Source: Pseudodesulfovibrio aespoeensis Aspo-2
Lineage (GTDB): Bacteria > Desulfobacterota > Desulfovibrionia > Desulfovibrionales > Desulfovibrionaceae
DNA length: 64,000 nucleotides
Assembly (NCBI RefSeq): GCF_000176915.2
Contig: NC_014844.1
Location: 248,001 to 312,000 of the forward strand
Reading direction: 5' to 3'
The notes under the pieces were generated by a model that was given only the letters and a program-made list of their open reading frames with translations, searched no databases and was not told the origin of the DNA. Every line of letters begins with the position of its first letter. Position 1 is the stretch's first letter. This document shows, piece after piece, positions 52,399-60,733 of the stretch. The position numbers were made by a program, and so were the translations under genes.

Positions 52399-52768
52399 CA
52401 AGCGCCCCCCCCAGCCGACCATCCCCCGGTCCGAGGCCCTGAACATGGTCCCGGTGCGCAACTCCGGGGTCCAGGCCACCAGCACCCCGGACGGGCTGGT
52501 CCGTCTCGCCTACCCCCTGGCCATCAAGCCCTGGTTCGGGCGGCTGGCCGAAAAGGTCAACCTCTGGGACCAGCGGCCCATGATCAAGCGGCTCGAACTG
52601 GACGAGATGGGCTCCTTTGTCTGGGACCGCATCGACGGCCAGCGGTCGGTGCGCCGCATTGCCGGGGAGTTTGCCGCCCATTACGGCCTCCAGCCCCGCG
52701 AGGCCGAGCTCAGCGTCACCGCTTTCATCAAGACCATTGGCCAGCGCGGACTCATCGGCCTCAGGTAG
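52385..52768 (+). CDS. PqqD family protein, orphan
   Basis: The 127-residue protein has a C-terminal PqqD domain (about 65-127): 'LDEMGSFVWDRIDGQRSVRRI' followed by 'FAAHYGLQPREAELSVTAFI', the winged-helix fold that binds precursor peptides in RiPP pathways. The N-terminal 55 residues ('SKRPPQPTIPRSEALNMVPV') are extra. No radical-SAM or ATP-grasp partner or clear precursor peptide lies nearby, so it is an orphan. Start ATG 52385 overlaps the preceding gene. Confidence 0.82.
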   Translation: MSWFSKRPPQPTIPRSEALNMVPVRNSGVQATSTPDGLVRLAYPLAIKPWFGRLAEKVNLWDQRPMIKRLELDEMGSFVWDRIDGQRSVRRIAGEFAAHYGLQPREAELSVTAFIKTIGQRGLIGLR

Positions 52769-52813
52769 CGCGGTCGTGGCTCCTTCCCCGCGTGATTCTT
52801 TTTCCCCGTGAAG

Positions 52814-52842
52814 TTGACACGATTGCCCCCTTTGGGAGTATG
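52814..52842 (+). promoter_or_regulatory. Probable promoter of the aspartate aminotransferase/decarboxylase gene
   Basis: TTGACA (52814-52819) is followed by a 17-18-base spacer and AGTATGG. The -35 is consensus and the -10 is weak. The leader then contains GGGAGAAATCA before ATG 52879. Confidence 0.4.
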
Positions 52843-52878
52843 GGAGGAATTCACGCAACCATCAGCCGGGAGAAATCA

Positions 52879-54648
52879 ATGACGCAGAAGACGCACCCCT
52901 TTGTTCATGAAGCCGCCGTAGTGGCCAGGGAGGGCGGCCTGAGCCGTCGGGAATTTTTCAAGTACGCCGCCTGCTTCGGCCTGTCGGCCATGAGCGCGGG
53001 CCAGCTGCTCGGGCTGACGGCCCCGCAGATCGCCCTGGCCGCGGCCCAGGACTGGAAGGGGCTGGAACAGGAGAGCCCCTTTGAGATCAAGAACCTGCTC
53101 ATCGACAAGGCCCAGGCCGCTTGCGCCAAGTCCGGCTGCACGGTGCTCAACGCGGGGCGCGGCAACCCGGATTTTCTGAACACCACGGCGCGCAAGGCGT
53201 TCGCCCTCTTGACCCTGTTCGCGGCCACGGCGGCTGAGCAGGAGGGAGCCAAAAGGGCTGGGAGCAACGAGCCTGCCAGGGATATCGGCTATCGGCGGAT
53301 GAGGGACGGCCTAGCCGCTGAGTTCGCGGCGTTCATCAAGGTCCATCGGAGCCAGCCCGGCGCAGAGTTTCTGGAGCGGGCCATGGAGTATGCCACCCGC
53401 AACCTGGGCATGGACCCGGACGAGGTCGTTTTTCAACTGACCGACGGCGTGCAGGGTGATTTCTATCCCGACCCGCCGCGCATCTTTCCAGTGACCGAGG
53501 CCATCGCCATGCGCTACCTGGACCGGGTGGTCTTCTCGGGCAAGCCCCCGGCGGGCAAGTTCAGCCTCTTCGCCACCGAGGGGGCCACGGCGGCCATGAT
53601 CTATCTCTTCAATTCGCTGCGCGAGAACATGGTCCTCAATCCGGGCGACAAGGTGGCCATCGTCACCCCGGTCTTCTCTCCCTATCTGGAGCTGCCCGTG
53701 CTGGCCGACTACGGCCTTGAACCAGTCTACATCCGCTGCAGCGAGGAGGCGGGCTGGCAGATCCCGGACGCCGAGGCGGCCAAGCTGGCGGACCCAGGCG
53801 TCAAGGCGCTGTACATGGTCAACCCGACCAACCCGACCTCGGTCTCCCTGAACGCGGACACCGTGGGTCGCATGGCGGCGGTCATCAAGGCCCACAACCC
53901 GGACATGATCATCATCTCGGACACGGTCTACGCCAGCTTCGTGGACTCCTTCCACACCTTTGGCTCGGTGCTGCCCGAGAACATCCTGGGGGTCTACTCC
54001 TATTCCAAGTATTTCGGCGTCACAGGTTGGCGGCTGGGGCTGGTCATGGTGCACGAGAACACCGTGGTCGACCGGATCATCAAGCGGCTGCCGTCCAAGG
54101 AGCAGGCCCGGCTCGACCTGCGGTATCGGCTGACCTCCACCCGGCCCGAGTCCATCACCTTCATCGACCGGCTGGAGATGGACAGCCGTCAGGTGGCCCT
54201 GGCCCACACGGGCGGGCTGTCCGGCCCGCAGCAGGTGGCCATGTGCCTGTTCTCGCTCTTTGAGTTGCTGGATGAAAAATTCGCGTACAAGAAGGCTATC
54301 ATGGACATTCTCAGGGCGCGCTGGGCGGCCCTGTACAAGGCTCTGGCCCTGCCCGAGCCCACAGGCGACACCCTGACGCGCTATTATGCCCTGATCAACC
54401 TTGGAACCCTGGCCGAGCAGCGGCACGGCAAGCCGTTCGCGGACAAGCTGACCAAGGAGCATTCCCTGGAGTTTCTGTTCCGGCTGGCCGAGCAGCACGC
54501 CACGGTCTGCCTGCCCGGTGGCGGGTTCGCCGGACCGGACTGGTCCCTGCGTGTGGCCCTGGCCAACATCGACGAGCAGGCGTGCGCCTCGGTCGGGCGC
54601 AGTGTTCTTGCCGTGCTCGACGGGTACAAACAAGAACTCGGCGGGTAG
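52879..54648 (+). CDS. asdA: Bifunctional aspartate aminotransferase/aspartate 4-decarboxylase with Tat signal
   Basis: The 589-residue PLP enzyme of fold type I belongs to the AsdA group that decarboxylates L-aspartate to L-alanine. The PLP Lys377 is in 'YSYSKYFGVTGWRLG', 'MVNPTNPTSVSLN' is the substrate pocket and 'LFATEGATAAMIYLFNSL' the cofactor loop. Family members start near 'SPFEIKNLLIDKA'; here about 60 extra residues precede it, with the twin-arginine motif SRREFFK (22-28) and a hydrophobic stretch with Ala-rich end ('ALAAAQ'). Export to the periplasm is inferred. ATG 52879 has GGGAG upstream. AspT antiporter is not adjacent. Confidence 0.85.
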   Translation: MTQKTHPFVHEAAVVAREGGLSRREFFKYAACFGLSAMSAGQLLGLTAPQIALAAAQDWKGLEQESPFEIKNLLIDKAQAACAKSGCTVLNAGRGNPDFLNTTARKAFALLTLFAATAAEQEGAKRAGSNEPARDIGYRRMRDGLAAEFAAFIKVHRSQPGAEFLERAMEYATRNLGMDPDEVVFQLTDGVQGDFYPDPPRIFPVTEAIAMRYLDRVVFSGKPPAGKFSLFATEGATAAMIYLFNSLRENMVLNPGDKVAIVTPVFSPYLELPVLADYGLEPVYIRCSEEAGWQIPDAEAAKLADPGVKALYMVNPTNPTSVSLNADTVGRMAAVIKAHNPDMIIISDTVYASFVDSFHTFGSVLPENILGVYSYSKYFGVTGWRLGLVMVHENTVVDRIIKRLPSKEQARLDLRYRLTSTRPESITFIDRLEMDSRQVALAHTGGLSGPQQVAMCLFSLFELLDEKFAYKKAIMDILRARWAALYKALALPEPTGDTLTRYYALINLGTLAEQRHGKPFADKLTKEHSLEFLFRLAEQHATVCLPGGGFAGPDWSLRVALANIDEQACASVGRSVLAVLDGYKQELGG

Positions 54649-54685
54649 CCCGGTCCGGGCGCGGCACGGGGTGTGGAGTGGTTGT

Positions 54686-54708
54686 CCTCGCCGGAGGGTC
54701 CGGCGAGG
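54686..54708 (+). terminator. Hairpin downstream of asdA
   Basis: CCTCGCCGGA and TCCGGCGAGG form a perfect 10-bp stem with GGG loop, 38 bases past the asdA stop. It has no T-run, so termination is tentative. Confidence 0.5.
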
Positions 54709-54753
54709 GCGACCGGTCCGCGCCGGTCTGCCGGGATTCCCGGCAATTTGGGC

Positions 54754-54789
54754 TTGACCTCGGCCCGGATTCAGGACTAGGCAACCTCC
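54754..54789 (+). promoter_or_regulatory. Predicted leaderless promoter of the queuosine-precursor transporter
   Basis: TTGACC (54754-54759), an 18-base spacer and TAGGCA (54778-54783) end six bases before the ATG at 54790. There is no Shine-Dalgarno; the bases before ATG are ACCTCC. Confidence 0.4.
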
Positions 54790-55524
54790 ATGAACGAAAC
54801 ACTCTGGATCGCCTTTGCCATCGTGGACCTGTGCATGGTCCTGGCCGTATACCGCTTTTTTGGCCGTGTGGGGCTGTTTGGCCTCATCGTCTTCAACCTG
54901 CTCCTGTGCAATATCCAGGTGCTTAAAACAGTTGAGCTTTTCGGCCTGACCACGACCCTTGGCAACGTGCTCTACGCCAGCGTCTTCCTGTCCACTGATC
55001 TCCTGAGCGAGTTCCACGGCAGGAAGGAGGCGCGCAAGGGCGTGCTGCTCGGTTTTGTGGCCCTGGTCATGATGGTGGCCTACATGCAGATCGCCCTGGC
55101 CTTCCAGCCTGCGGGCGACGACTTTGCCCAGCCGCATCTGGCTGCGCTCTTCGGCTTCATGCCGCGAATCGCCTTGGCCAGCATGGCCGCCTACCTCGTC
55201 TCGCAGATGCACGACGTCTGGGCCTTTCACGCCATCCGCGAGCGCACGGGCGAGCGGATGCTCTGGCTGCGCAACAACGCCTCGACCATGGTCAGCCAGC
55301 TGCTCGACTCGGCCATCTTCTGCACCATCGCCTTCTGGGGCCTGTTCCCCATCAACGTGTTCTGGGAGATCATGCTCTCCACCTATGTCATCAAGGTGGC
55401 CGTGGCCGCTCTGGACACCCCGTTCATCTACCTGGCCCGGCGCATGTTCCGGCGCGACGCCGAGGACGATGGCGGGCAGGAGGAAACGGGCGGGGAGATC
55501 TGGCAGGCCGCGCACAAGCAGTGA
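54790..55524 (+). CDS. Queuosine precursor transporter (YhhQ/VUT family)
   Basis: The 244-residue protein has about six membrane segments and the VUT/YhhQ family motifs 'LGNVLYASVFLSTDLLSEFHGRKEA' and 'DVWAFHAIRERTGERMLWLRNN' with the cytoplasmic 'STMVSQLLDSAIF'. Family members import preQ0, preQ1 or queuine. No preQ1 riboswitch was seen in the 140 bases upstream. Start ATG 54790 has no ribosome site, with the promoter ending just upstream. Confidence 0.92.
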   Translation: MNETLWIAFAIVDLCMVLAVYRFFGRVGLFGLIVFNLLLCNIQVLKTVELFGLTTTLGNVLYASVFLSTDLLSEFHGRKEARKGVLLGFVALVMMVAYMQIALAFQPAGDDFAQPHLAALFGFMPRIALASMAAYLVSQMHDVWAFHAIRERTGERMLWLRNNASTMVSQLLDSAIFCTIAFWGLFPINVFWEIMLSTYVIKVAVAALDTPFIYLARRMFRRDAEDDGGQEETGGEIWQAAHKQ

Positions 55525-55551
55525 TCCGCCATCCGGGCCGACCCGGACCCC

Positions 55552-55612
55552 GCCGCACACGCATCAACCCCCTGCGCACATGAGGTGCGCAGGGGGTTGA
55601 TGCGTGTGCGGC
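55552..55612. terminator. Perfect 28-bp hairpin between convergent genes
   Basis: The arms 55552-55579 and 55585-55612 are perfect complements over 28 bp (GCCGCACACGCATCAACC...) with the 5-base loop ATGAG. It lies between the queuosine transporter and the convergent SPOR gene. No T-run follows either way. Confidence 0.7.
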
Positions 55613-55630
55613 TGTCGGGCATGCAGCCTG

Positions 55631-56389
55631 TCAGCGCGCCGATTTCTTCCTGAGCAGCGGTTTGTCGATGCCGAACTTGGCCAGCACGGCGCGCATGTTC
55701 TCGGTGGAGGCTGCCGTGCCCTGGTGGAACACCTGGACCCGGTGCCAAGTGGCTCCGCTGACCTCGCCCGATTCCACGCCAGTCTTCAGCCCGGCTCCGG
55801 CCAGCTTGGTGGCCAGCCCCTGGGCCATGTCCTTCTGCCTGAAGGACGCCACCTGATAGATATAGTCGAACACGGGGTCGCCGCCCTGGCTCGTCGTGGG
55901 TGCCGGAGCAGCCGGAGTCGGGGTCGGTTGGACCGGGGCCGATTGCGTCTGGGCCGATTGCGTTGCGGGCTGCGTTGCGGGCTGCGTTGCCTGGGCCTGC
56001 TGCGCCGGAGCCTGCGCCGGGGGCGTTTGGGCTACGGGCTTGAGGGTCATTTCCATGGGGTGGGTGTCCATGATTTTGTCCGGCGACGCCTTGAGGCGTT
56101 CCGGATATTCCAGTTCCACGGCCTGGAGAATGGTCGGTTTTTCCGCTTCCGCAGCCAACTGGCCGTGTTCGCTCCGGGGCATGAACTGGCCCAGCGGCGG
56201 GACATCGGTTTCAGGTCTGTAGCCGCGCCCGATGAGGATGCCCATGACAAAGAAGAAGGTCAGGGCAAGGATGCCCGCGCCCACGGCACTGATCATGCCC
56301 GGAAGGGTCAGGGAAAAATCCCAGGTCCTGTCCGGTCTGTTCAGTTTGGGTATCCTGACCTTGGGCGGTGTGGTGCTGGTGTCGGACAT
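55631..56389 (-). CDS. SPOR-domain membrane protein
   Basis: The 252-residue protein has a cytoplasmic head (1-27), one membrane helix ('MISAVGAGILALTFFFVMGIL'), a Pro/Ala/Gln/Thr-rich periplasmic linker with repeats 'QPAT' (about 120-170) and a C-terminal SPOR domain ('FDYIYQVASFRQKDMAQGLA' and 'HRVQVFHQGTAA'). SPOR domains bind denuded septal glycan, so division-related localisation is inferred. It lies ten bases past argS on the same strand and may be cotranscribed. Confidence 0.88.
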   Translation of the reverse strand: MSDTSTTPPKVRIPKLNRPDRTWDFSLTLPGMISAVGAGILALTFFFVMGILIGRGYRPETDVPPLGQFMPRSEHGQLAAEAEKPTILQAVELEYPERLKASPDKIMDTHPMEMTLKPVAQTPPAQAPAQQAQATQPATQPATQSAQTQSAPVQPTPTPAAPAPTTSQGGDPVFDYIYQVASFRQKDMAQGLATKLAGAGLKTGVESGEVSGATWHRVQVFHQGTAASTENMRAVLAKFGIDKPLLRKKSAR

Positions 56390-56399
56390 TTGATCCTCG

Positions 56400-58043
56400 C
56401 TACATGGATTCCGGGGCGCTCACGCCGAGCAGCCCGAGGCCGTCCCTGACCACGCCGGCCACGCAGCCCAGCAGCATGAGCCGGGCCGAGGCCACGGCAG
56501 GGTCGGCGGAGAGCACATGACAATTGGTATAGTATCTGTGCAGCGTCGAGGCAAGCTCTTGGAGGTAGGTGCTGATCAGGTGCGGGCTCTGGGTCCGGGC
56601 CGCAGACTCCACATAGTCCGGGTACTGGTCGAGCAGCCGCAGCACGTCCAGGTCGTACTCGGTGTCGAGCAGGGCCAGGGCGGCCTTGTCCGGTCCGGCA
56701 GGGGCCACGCCCGCCTCGGCGGCCTTGGCGTTGAGCGAGCAGATGCGCGCGTGGGCGTACTGCACATAGAAGACCGGGTTGTCCATGGTCTTCTGCTTGA
56801 CCAGCTCCAGGTCGAAATCGAGCCGCGAGTCGGACTTGCGCGACAGGAACATGAACCGGGCCGCGTCCGCGCCCACCTCGTCCACCACGTCCTTCAACGT
56901 CTCGAACTCGCCCGCCCTGGTGGACATGGCCACCGGCTCGCCATCGCGCAGCAGGTTGACGAGGTTGACCAGAATGACGTGCAGCCCGCCCTTCTTGCCC
57001 AGGGCCTCGCAGGCGGCCATCATGCGCGGCACATAGCCGTGATGGTCCGCGCCCCAGATGTCCACCACCAGATCAAAGCCGCGCTTGAACTTGTGGTCGT
57101 GGTAGGCGATGTCCGAGGCGAAATACGTGGTGTCCCCGCTCGATTTGCGCAGCACCCGGTCCTTGTCGTCGCCGAACTGGGTCGAGCGGAACCAGAACGC
57201 GCCGTCCTGCTCGAATCCGAGCCCGCTCTCGCGCAGGTCGGCAAAGGTTTCGTCCACCAGCCCGTCGGCCACCAGGCTCTTCTCCGAAAACCAGACATCG
57301 TGGCGCACGCCAAAGGCCCGCAGGTCTTCCCGGATGCCGTCCAGGATGTCGTTCATGCCGCGGTCCTGGCATATCTCCACGGCGTCCTTTTCGTCCATGT
57401 CCAGAATGCCCGGATTGGCGGCCAGCACGTCGCGGGCGATGCCGATGATGTAGTCGCCCCGGTAGTAGTCCTCGGGCTCGGCCACGTCGCGGCCCGACAG
57501 CGCCTTGAGCCGGTACCAGATGGACGAGCCGAGGATGCGCATCTGGCGGCCCGCGTCATTGACATAATACTCGGCCTCAACCTCGTACCCGGCCTTTTCC
57601 ATGATCCGCACCAGCGAGTCGCCCAGGGCCGCGCCCCGGCCATGGCCGATGTGCAGCGGCCCGGTGGGGTTGGCCGAAACATATTCCACCTGCACCCGGA
57701 CGCCCTTGCCCAGGTCGGACGCGCCATACCCCTGGCCCGCCTCGCGCACCACGCCAATGGTCTCATGCCAGAAACCGGGCGCAAAGGTGAAGTTGAGAAA
57801 GCCCGGACCGGCGATGTCCACCCTGGCGATGCGCGGGTCGTCGGCCATGGCCGCCGCAATCTCCTCGGCTATGGCGCGAGGCGGCTTGCCCGCCTGCTTG
57901 GCCAGCATCATGGCCACGTTGACCGACATGTCGCCGAACTGCCTGTCCTTGGGCGGCTCGATCACGCCCTTGTCCGGCCACTCCCAACCCCTGTCGGCCA
58001 GCACTTTTCGCAACGCGGTCTCAAGATGTATCTTCGCTCTCAT
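56400..58043 (-). CDS. argS: Arginyl-tRNA synthetase
   Basis: The 547-residue class I enzyme has the N-terminal Arg-tRNA-synthetase additional domain (1-100), the HIGH motif as '[17 protein letters not shown]', and a 'MSTRAGEF' region where KMSK-like loop lies ('[14 protein letters not shown]'), then an anticodon-binding DALR domain ('[16 protein letters not shown]', '[11 protein letters not shown]'). It charges tRNAArg. Length is a little shorter than E. coli ArgRS. AAGGAG precedes the ATG. Confidence 0.97.
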   Translation of the reverse strand: MRAKIHLETALRKVLADRGWEWPDKGVIEPPKDRQFGDMSVNVAMMLAKQAGKPPRAIAEEIAAAMADDPRIARVDIAGPGFLNFTFAPGFWHETIGVVREAGQGYGASDLGKGVRVQVEYVSANPTGPLHIGHGRGAALGDSLVRIMEKAGYEVEAEYYVNDAGRQMRILGSSIWYRLKALSGRDVAEPEDYYRGDYIIGIARDVLAANPGILDMDEKDAVEICQDRGMNDILDGIREDLRAFGVRHDVWFSEKSLVADGLVDETFADLRESGLGFEQDGAFWFRSTQFGDDKDRVLRKSSGDTTYFASDIAYHDHKFKRGFDLVVDIWGADHHGYVPRMMAACEALGKKGGLHVILVNLVNLLRDGEPVAMSTRAGEFETLKDVVDEVGADAARFMFLSRKSDSRLDFDLELVKQKTMDNPVFYVQYAHARICSLNAKAAEAGVAPAGPDKAALALLDTEYDLDVLRLLDQYPDYVESAARTQSPHLISTYLQELASTLHRYYTNCHVLSADPAVASARLMLLGCVAGVVRDGLGLLGVSAPESM

Positions 58044-58156
58044 GGCTCCATATTCTCCTTAAAAAAGCTCGTGGAGCCCGCTCTAGCACGTTTTCCCCCG
58101 CAATCCAAGCGGATATGGGGGAGGGCGGCGGGTGGGTGGGTGAGCTGGTGGGAAAG

Positions 58157-58267
58157 CCGGGGGAAGGGAGGGAAAAACCTTTTGGAAAAAGGTTTTTCCC
58201 TCCCTTCCCCCGGACCCCCATCCCTCCCTTTTCCAAAACGTTTTGGGGCTACGCCGCCTGGAAGGGC
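58157..58267. repeat. Intergenic hairpin repeat, copy 3
   Basis: A 57-base near-perfect hairpin (58157-58213; CCGGGGGAAGGGAGGGAAAA and complement around TGGA) is followed by CAAAACGTTTTGGGGCTACGCCGCCTGGAAGGG, the same CAAAA...TTTTGG-GCTACGCCGCC edge as copy 2. Confidence 0.75.
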
Positions 58268-58416
58268 AAGGGAAGAGGCAGGGCTTGATGGCGGCGTAGA
58301 GGGTCGCACGTCCGCACGGGCCGTGCGTCTTTTTTTCAGTATAAAAAGAGGGTCGTCTTTCCGCATATCCACGCCCTCTCCGCCGCTGTCCGGCTCTCGG
58401 CTCTCCCAACCTCGCC

Positions 58417-58504
58417 TTGCGGCGGAGCGCCAAAAAGTTCTGGAAGGGGGAGTCCAGAGGGGGGAACCTCTTCCAAGAGGTTCCCCCCTCTGGCCGCCGG
58501 AGGC
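58417..58504. repeat. Intergenic hairpin repeat, copy 4
   Basis: TGCGGCGGAGCGCCAAAAAGTT and an 18-bp stem (58454-58493; CCAGAGGGGGGAACCTCTT with complement) end in GGCCGCCGGAGGC, the same edge as copy 1 beside def. It starts ten bases past the DUF2157 stop. Confidence 0.75.
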
Positions 58505-58513
58505 GCGAAAAAA

Positions 58514-59545
58514 TCAGGATCGATATTGGGGCAGGGTTTTCCTGAGTGCATGGGGGAGGCGGTTGACCAGCCATGTCTCGATGCGTTTTTGGTGGCGGTG
58601 GTAGAGAAGTCCGGCGGCGATGACGAGCAGGCCGAGGCCGCTCAGGGCGAATGAGAAGCCCAGGGTGCTCTGGAAGACATCCTGCGCGAGGTGGCTGAGA
58701 TACCCGGCAACGCCCATGGCGCCGAAAATGATGAAGACGCGGCGTTGCAGCAGCACCGAGACGCCCATCAGGCCGAGGTTGATCAGGCAGTAGACGAACT
58801 TGCCGAGTTCGCTGTCGCTGTCCGTGAACGTCAGCCCGCCCCAGAAGGCGCACATGCCGAAGAAATAGCCCCAGAAGGCGTAGTCCTCGCGGGTGCGCCG
58901 GTCAACGGCGTAGGACGCGGCGAGCATGACTAGGCCGAACCACAGGGAAACGATCCGCCGCTGCTCCCAGGAGAAGTCCGGGCCGTAGAGGATGCTCGCG
59001 AGATCCATGGACATGAACCAGGCGCAAAAGGCGATGGGCAGGGTGATGAACGGGAACCGGTAGAAACGGAGAGCCAGCAGCCCGGCGGCCATGGTGGCGA
59101 TTTCCATGACGGCCCAGCCGCCTTTGATCCAATGGTAGAAGTCCCGGTACGCGCCGGGATGTTCGAATATCCATAGCCCGGACATTTCCTGCGCGCCGTA
59201 GACCGCCATGGGGGTCATGCAGACCGCCGCAGTGACCAGAATCCCGCCCGGAATGCGGTGCCCCCTGCGCCACAGGGCGCTACCGGCCAGGAGATAGACG
59301 GCGGCGTAGACCAGGGCCACGGCCAGATGGCCGCCCCCGCCCAGGTCGCCCCAGGCCCGGCCGACATACAGGGTCATGGCCGCGATGACGATCAGGCCAC
59401 CGAGATAGTACAGGACATTGGTAAAGCTCAGCGAAGGCCGGTGCTCGTAGCGTTTCTCCAGGGCGGCGACCAGGGTGTCGCGGGTCTCGCCGGAGATGAC
59501 GGCCGCGGCAACGGCCCAGTCCAGATCCTGCGTGGAAAATTTCAT
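58514..59545 (-). CDS. DUF2157 domain membrane protein
   Basis: The 343-residue protein has a cytoplasmic head with 'AALEKRYEHRPSL' and about nine to ten membrane segments, matching DUF2157-type proteins ('FTNVLYYLGGLIVIAAMTLY'). It has several aromatic-rich loops and the C-terminal 'LYHRHQKRIETWLVNRLP'. Function is unknown. ATG 59545 has GAGG upstream. It is a single gene between the azlCD pair and argS. Confidence 0.75.
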   Translation of the reverse strand: MKFSTQDLDWAVAAAVISGETRDTLVAALEKRYEHRPSLSFTNVLYYLGGLIVIAAMTLYVGRAWGDLGGGGHLAVALVYAAVYLLAGSALWRRGHRIPGGILVTAAVCMTPMAVYGAQEMSGLWIFEHPGAYRDFYHWIKGGWAVMEIATMAAGLLALRFYRFPFITLPIAFCAWFMSMDLASILYGPDFSWEQRRIVSLWFGLVMLAASYAVDRRTREDYAFWGYFFGMCAFWGGLTFTDSDSELGKFVYCLINLGLMGVSVLLQRRVFIIFGAMGVAGYLSHLAQDVFQSTLGFSFALSGLGLLVIAAGLLYHRHQKRIETWLVNRLPHALRKTLPQYRS

Positions 59546-59615
59546 GTTGTCGCCTCGGGTTGGGGGTGTGTGGCATGTCTGTATGCAATGCCAGGAGGCG
59601 ATGTCAACCGCCCGC

Positions 59616-59942
59616 CTACAGCACCGCCTGCAAGGTCCACAGGGCGGCCATGCCTGCGCCGATGGTGGCCAGGGTGTTGCGTGTCTTCCAGGCCACGAGC
59701 ATGGCGACCAGGGCCGCGCCGGTGCGGGCCGGGTCGGCCAGGGGGGTGGTGCCGGTCTTGCCGAAGAGCACGGCGGGCAGCACCAGGGCCGGGAGCACCG
59801 AGGCCGGGATGAACCGGAGCATCCGGTGGGCGGCCTGGGGCAGGGGGATGCGCTCCATGAGCAGGATGAAGGAGAGCCGGATAAGGTAGGTGCCAAGTCC
59901 CAGGATGGGAACAACGACCCAATAGGTGGACATGTCGATCAC
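59616..59942 (-). CDS. azlD: Branched-chain amino acid exporter small subunit AzlD
   Basis: The 108-residue protein has four membrane segments and the AzlD pattern 'LIRLSFILLMERIPLPQAAHRML' and 'VLPALVLPAVLF'. With AzlC it forms the branched-chain amino acid (or azaleucine) exporter. The start GTG 59942 overlaps the azlC stop in GTGA and has AGGAGG; a later ATG lies at 59933. Confidence 0.88.
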   Translation of the reverse strand: MIDMSTYWVVVPILGLGTYLIRLSFILLMERIPLPQAAHRMLRFIPASVLPALVLPAVLFGKTGTTPLADPARTGAALVAMLVAWKTRNTLATIGAGMAALWTLQAVL

Positions 59943-60658
59943 GGGTGGGCCTCCTGCTTGACGGATGCCCGGTCGCGGCGGCGTTCGGCGAGGTATCCGG
60001 CGGCGATGCCTGTGGCCGAGGCCAGGATCAGGCCGAGGTTGAAGGGCAGTCTTGCGGCCAGACAGGCCGTGGCCCCGGCGGCAATGGCCGCGATCAGGGC
60101 CGGGCGGTCCCTGACAGCGGGGATGACCAGGGCGATGAAGGTCAGGGGGATGGAGAAATCCAGGCTCCACCCGGCAGGGATGAGCGCGCCAAGGTACGCG
60201 CCCAACGCGGTGCAGGCGTTGAACCCGGTCCACATGACCAGCCCGGCGCCCACGTAGTAGGCGAACCTGCTCGATGGTGCGCCATCCGGCGCGGCAAAGC
60301 GCGTGATGGACACGGCGTAGGCCTGATCCGTGAGCAGGTAGGCCCCGGCGCTCCGGGCCAGGGCCGGGGTGGCGGTCAGGTGCGGGGCGATGGACGCCGA
60401 GTACATGAGCATGCGCAGGTTGACCACCAGCCCGGTCAGGATGACCACGGCCACGGATGCCTGATCGGCCATGAGCTGGATGGTGGCCAGCTGGCTCGCC
60501 CCGGCAAAGACGATGAGCGACAGCCCCATGGCCCCCCATTCGGGCATGCCCGCGCCCACGCAGGCCGCCCCGCAGATGAGGCCAAACGGGATGACGCCCA
60601 GCAGCAGCGGGCTCACGTCGCGCGCGCCGCGCAGGGCGGAATTTTGGGTTGGTGTCAT
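59939..60658 (-). CDS. azlC: Branched-chain amino acid exporter large subunit AzlC
   Basis: The 239-residue membrane protein has six to seven segments with the AzlC signature 'VFAGASQLATIQLMAD', 'NLRMLMYSASIAPHL' and 'LTDQAYAVS'. AGGAGG lies directly before ATG 60658. It is divergent from a MocR regulator with operator-like repeats between the two, so local regulation is likely. Confidence 0.92.
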   Translation of the reverse strand: MTPTQNSALRGARDVSPLLLGVIPFGLICGAACVGAGMPEWGAMGLSLIVFAGASQLATIQLMADQASVAVVILTGLVVNLRMLMYSASIAPHLTATPALARSAGAYLLTDQAYAVSITRFAAPDGAPSSRFAYYVGAGLVMWTGFNACTALGAYLGALIPAGWSLDFSIPLTFIALVIPAVRDRPALIAAIAAGATACLAARLPFNLGLILASATGIAAGYLAERRRDRASVKQEAHP

Positions 60659-60680
60659 GGTGCCTCCTGACCAACCGGCT

Positions 60681-60733
60681 ACATTGACACAATTTTCCGG
60701 TCAATGTATTAATTGTCACCATGACAATGTGGC
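60681..60733. promoter_or_regulatory. Operator-like repeats and leaderless promoter in the azlC-mocR intergenic region
   Basis: ACATTGAC (60681-60688) and GTCAATGT (60700-60707) are an inverted repeat; ATTGTCA (60712-60718) and TGACAAT (60722-60728) are a second one overlapping the mocR start codon. TTGACA (60684-60689), 17 bases and TATTAA (60707-60712) form a -35/-10 pair eight bases before ATG 60721. Autoregulation by MocR and control of azlCD are inferred. Confidence 0.65.

Larger units (their letters stand above)
58044..58513. other. Gene-free interval between argS and the DUF2157 gene, filled by repeats
   Basis: The 470-base stretch holds two more copies of the hairpin repeat in opposite orientations (separate entries). 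The middle (58268-58416) has an AT-rich patch with TATAAAAAG at about 58340 that may carry a promoter for argS or its repeat. Open frames across it have no family or ribosome site. No tRNA was recognised. Confidence 0.6.

Noticed and set aside
54649..54789. PreQ1 riboswitch before the queuosine transporter
   Set aside because: I looked for the preQ1-I core (C-rich tail with ACACC and AAAAACTAA-like end) and saw none; the interval holds a hairpin and the promoter.
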